64,000 nt of DNA from Dyella sp. S184 (GTDB lineage: Bacteria; Pseudomonadota; Gammaproteobacteria; Xanthomonadales; Rhodanobacteraceae): assembly GCF_009766065.1 (NCBI RefSeq), contig NZ_LMUE01000002.1, forward strand, positions 1,161,247-1,225,246, in the 5' to 3' direction. Numbering within the stretch: the stretch's first letter is position 1; the number at the start of each line of letters is the position of its first letter. Positions 62,328 to 64,000 of this stretch are shown in pieces. The notes under the pieces are model-generated. The model made no database searches. It saw nothing but the letters and a program-made list of their open reading frames with translations, and was not told where the DNA came from. The position numbers and the translations under genes are program-made.

Positions 62328-63707
62328 TCAAATAGGTTTGAGATCACCAACAAGGGTCGGCAGTAATTCCGAGACAGTCGGATGAATCGGCACCGCCCAT
62401 TTCAACGTATCGAAGGGCTGATCTGCGTTCATCAAATCAAGTACGCCATGGATGGCCTCGTCGCCGCCCACCCCCAAGATCGCGGCGCCAAGGATGCGTC
62501 GCGTATCAGCGTCGGCAATCACCTTCATGAAACCTTGCGTTTCGTCGCGTTCAACAGCGCGACCGACACGCGTCATGGGGCGTTTGGATATCAACAGTGG
62601 CCTACCGCTGGCACGTGCCTGTGCGTCGGTCATACCGACACGCCCTAGGGGTGGGTCCGTAAACAGTGCGTAGCCGGGTATGCGCGATGAAACGCGCCGC
62701 TGCGCACCATCGAGAAGATTCGCTGCGATAATCTCGAAATCGTTGTAAGCCGTATGCGTGAAGGCACCGCGTCCATTGCAATCACCTAAAGCCCAGATGC
62801 CGGGTACGTTGGTTGCGAGCCTATCGTCAACGATGATGTAGCCATGTTGATCAGTTTTGATGCCGGCCTGCTCCAATCCAAGATCGTCCGTATTTGGGCG
62901 ACGTCCTACGGCCAGCAGCACATGGCTGGGGACGATTTCCTTATCGCCGGAAGTGCAGTCAACTTTTACGACAGCGCCTTCGGCATGCGGCGCAAAGGCG
63001 ATACATTCGGCATTGGTGCGCACCGTAATCCCTTCGCCCTCAAGTATGCTTCGGATCGCTTCTGAGATGTCTTCGTCTTCACGAGCGATCAATCGCGACT
63101 GACGCTCTACGATGGTGACTTTGCTGCCAAAGCGGCGAAACATTTGTGCGTACTCAAGACCGATGTAACTGCCGCCGATCACCGCGAGATGTCGTGGAGG
63201 CGCAGCAAGCTCGAGTATCGATGTATTGGAAAGATAATTGATGTCGCCAATGCCAGGCATGTCCTCCGGTATCCGCGCACGGCCGCCGACATTGAGGAAT
63301 ATGCGCGGCGCGGTAATGGTCTCGTCGTTCACGCGCAGTGTATCGGGACGTTCAAATCGGGCATGTCCGCGCAATACCGTCAGATTTTTCATGCCATCAA
63401 GCCAACGTTCCACATTGCCGCGAGACGCTTCGGTTACCTTATGCGCCCTTGCCATGACTCGCGGCAGATCGATGCTTACGTCGCCATTTAATACGACACC
63501 ATATTCCGCGGCACGCCGCGCCTGATGCGCAACGCGCGCGCTGGCTACCAGTGTTTTGGTGGGCATACAGCCGGTATTGACACAAGTACCGCCAAAGAAA
63601 TGACGCTCTACGAGTGCCACCATCATGCCCGCAGCGGTCAGGCGGTCTGCCAGGGGTGGTCCGGCTTGCCCGGCACCGATAACGATCGCATCGAAAACGC
63701 GGCTCAT
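62328..63707 (-). CDS. Pyridine nucleotide-disulfide oxidoreductase, mercuric reductase-like
   Basis: 459 residues. FAD-binding start FDAIVIGAGQAGPPLADRL, redox-active disulfide in GGTCVNTGCMPTKTLVASAR, NAD-binding HLAVIGGSYIGLEYAQMFRRFG, second FAD motif VPGIWALGDCNGRGAFTHTAYND and a C-terminal dimerisation domain ending in SELLPTLVGDLKPI. The usual C-terminal vicinal CC and N-terminal metal-binding domain of true MerA are absent, so mercury reduction is unlikely. It fits the broader MerA-like/RclA-like flavoenzyme group. Followed by an NTF2-like gene. Confidence 0.9.
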   Translation of the reverse strand: MSRVFDAIVIGAGQAGPPLADRLTAAGMMVALVERHFFGGTCVNTGCMPTKTLVASARVAHQARRAAEYGVVLNGDVSIDLPRVMARAHKVTEASRGNVERWLDGMKNLTVLRGHARFERPDTLRVNDETITAPRIFLNVGGRARIPEDMPGIGDINYLSNTSILELAAPPRHLAVIGGSYIGLEYAQMFRRFGSKVTIVERQSRLIAREDEDISEAIRSILEGEGITVRTNAECIAFAPHAEGAVVKVDCTSGDKEIVPSHVLLAVGRRPNTDDLGLEQAGIKTDQHGYIIVDDRLATNVPGIWALGDCNGRGAFTHTAYNDFEIIAANLLDGAQRRVSSRIPGYALFTDPPLGRVGMTDAQARASGRPLLISKRPMTRVGRAVERDETQGFMKVIADADTRRILGAAILGVGGDEAIHGVLDLMNADQPFDTLKWAVPIHPTVSELLPTLVGDLKPI

Positions 63708-64000
63708 GGCTGACCTTCCCTCGATTCTGATCGAGTTTGCGTTTTGGTTCGTCGGTAATGCCAGCTATTGATGGCGGACATCCAGCCAAATGCTTCCAGC
63801 ACATACTTTGATTGTCAAAGGGATACCGCTGGCCCAATTTTTCGCTCCCTAACCAATTGTTTTACCTGGCCATATACAAACTTTTCTGGCAGACGACAAG
63901 CAAAGTACGTACGTAAAAGCTCTTGACCGCACTTACTTTGGTTTCCAAATATGCGCAGACTTTGATGGCATGCCCACGTGGGCATTCGGTTTAAACTCCA
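63708..64000. other. Non-coding right end with palindromes
   Basis: A 293-base stretch upstream of the MerA-like gene, running off the window. It holds TACGTACGTA (63906-63915) and a perfect 16-base palindrome ATGCCCACGTGGGCAT (63970-63985). These are candidate regulatory sites, perhaps for a gene beyond the edge. No gene is seen. Confidence 0.5.

Noticed and set aside
62328..63707. True mercuric reductase
   Set aside because: No N-terminal metal-binding domain and no C-terminal vicinal cysteines, and no mer genes nearby; only the general flavoprotein fold is supported.
1..64000. tRNA, rRNA and CRISPR features
   Set aside because: No cloverleaf, rRNA-like stretch or regularly spaced direct-repeat array was seen on either strand in the gaps between genes.

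Overview
The window looks like chromosomal DNA of a GC-rich gammaproteobacterium of the order Xanthomonadales/Lysobacterales, most likely in the Rhodanobacteraceae (Rhodanobacter/Dyella/Luteibacter type). This is inferred from gene content and order (prmB-aroC-dehydrogenase-asd, rimO-DUF3025, mrp/apbC-dcd near metG, a lone rnfB next to nth). It is not based on a database match.

Layout. Positions 1-35,460 are mostly core genome: dense, GC-rich, with short gaps and many 1-8 base overlaps. They encode amino-acid and chorismate biosynthesis (asd, aroC), translation (prmB, rimO, metG), transcription (greB), lipid synthesis (psd), nucleotide metabolism (dcd), Fe-S and redox work (apbC, rnfB), DNA repair (nth) and cell-wall turnover (MltD-like lytic transglycosylase). 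One long + strand run (13,215-19,150) joins a dienelactone hydrolase-like enzyme, a HIT protein, the three subunits of 5-oxoprolinase (pxpB, pxpC, pxpA), the paired membrane proteins DUF969 and DUF979, and pyroglutamyl-peptidase I, and ends at a clear terminator. It reads as a pathway that frees, possibly transports, and opens 5-oxoproline. At 29,633-34,178 a DUF1501 protein sits between two paralogous DUF1800 proteins.

From about 35,500 to the end the character changes. Base composition is less GC-rich, gene decay is common, gaps are longer, and most products are regulators, exported proteins and oxidoreductases. This reads as an accessory region or genomic island. It holds a frameshifted aldehyde dehydrogenase, a tautomerase, an SDR pseudogene, a large propeller-type hybrid-sensor-like histidine kinase, and a five-gene minus-strand envelope cluster with an upstream OprP-type porin. 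That cluster encodes a degenerate beta-lactamase-DUF302 fusion, a Tat-exported DsrE-like protein, a tautomerase, DUF305 and a YncE-like propeller. Further along are a CPBP protease, a TDT/TehA-like transporter, three AraC regulators, an AhpD-like protein, a quinone oxidoreductase, a NarL-type response regulator beside a broken kinase fragment, a complete IS5-family element with TTAG target duplications, a small three-gene operon with DUF2384-like character, YceI, an alpha/beta hydrolase, a GMC oxidoreductase remnant and a MerA-like flavoprotein.

The points I would follow first are the envelope cluster with its catalytically dead beta-lactamase fused to DUF302; the kinase fragment whose phospho-acceptor histidine is replaced by glutamate next to an intact response regulator; the small three-gene operon at 56.9-57.9 kb; and a shared upstream motif in front of the CPBP and TDT genes. 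No tRNA, rRNA or CRISPR array was seen.
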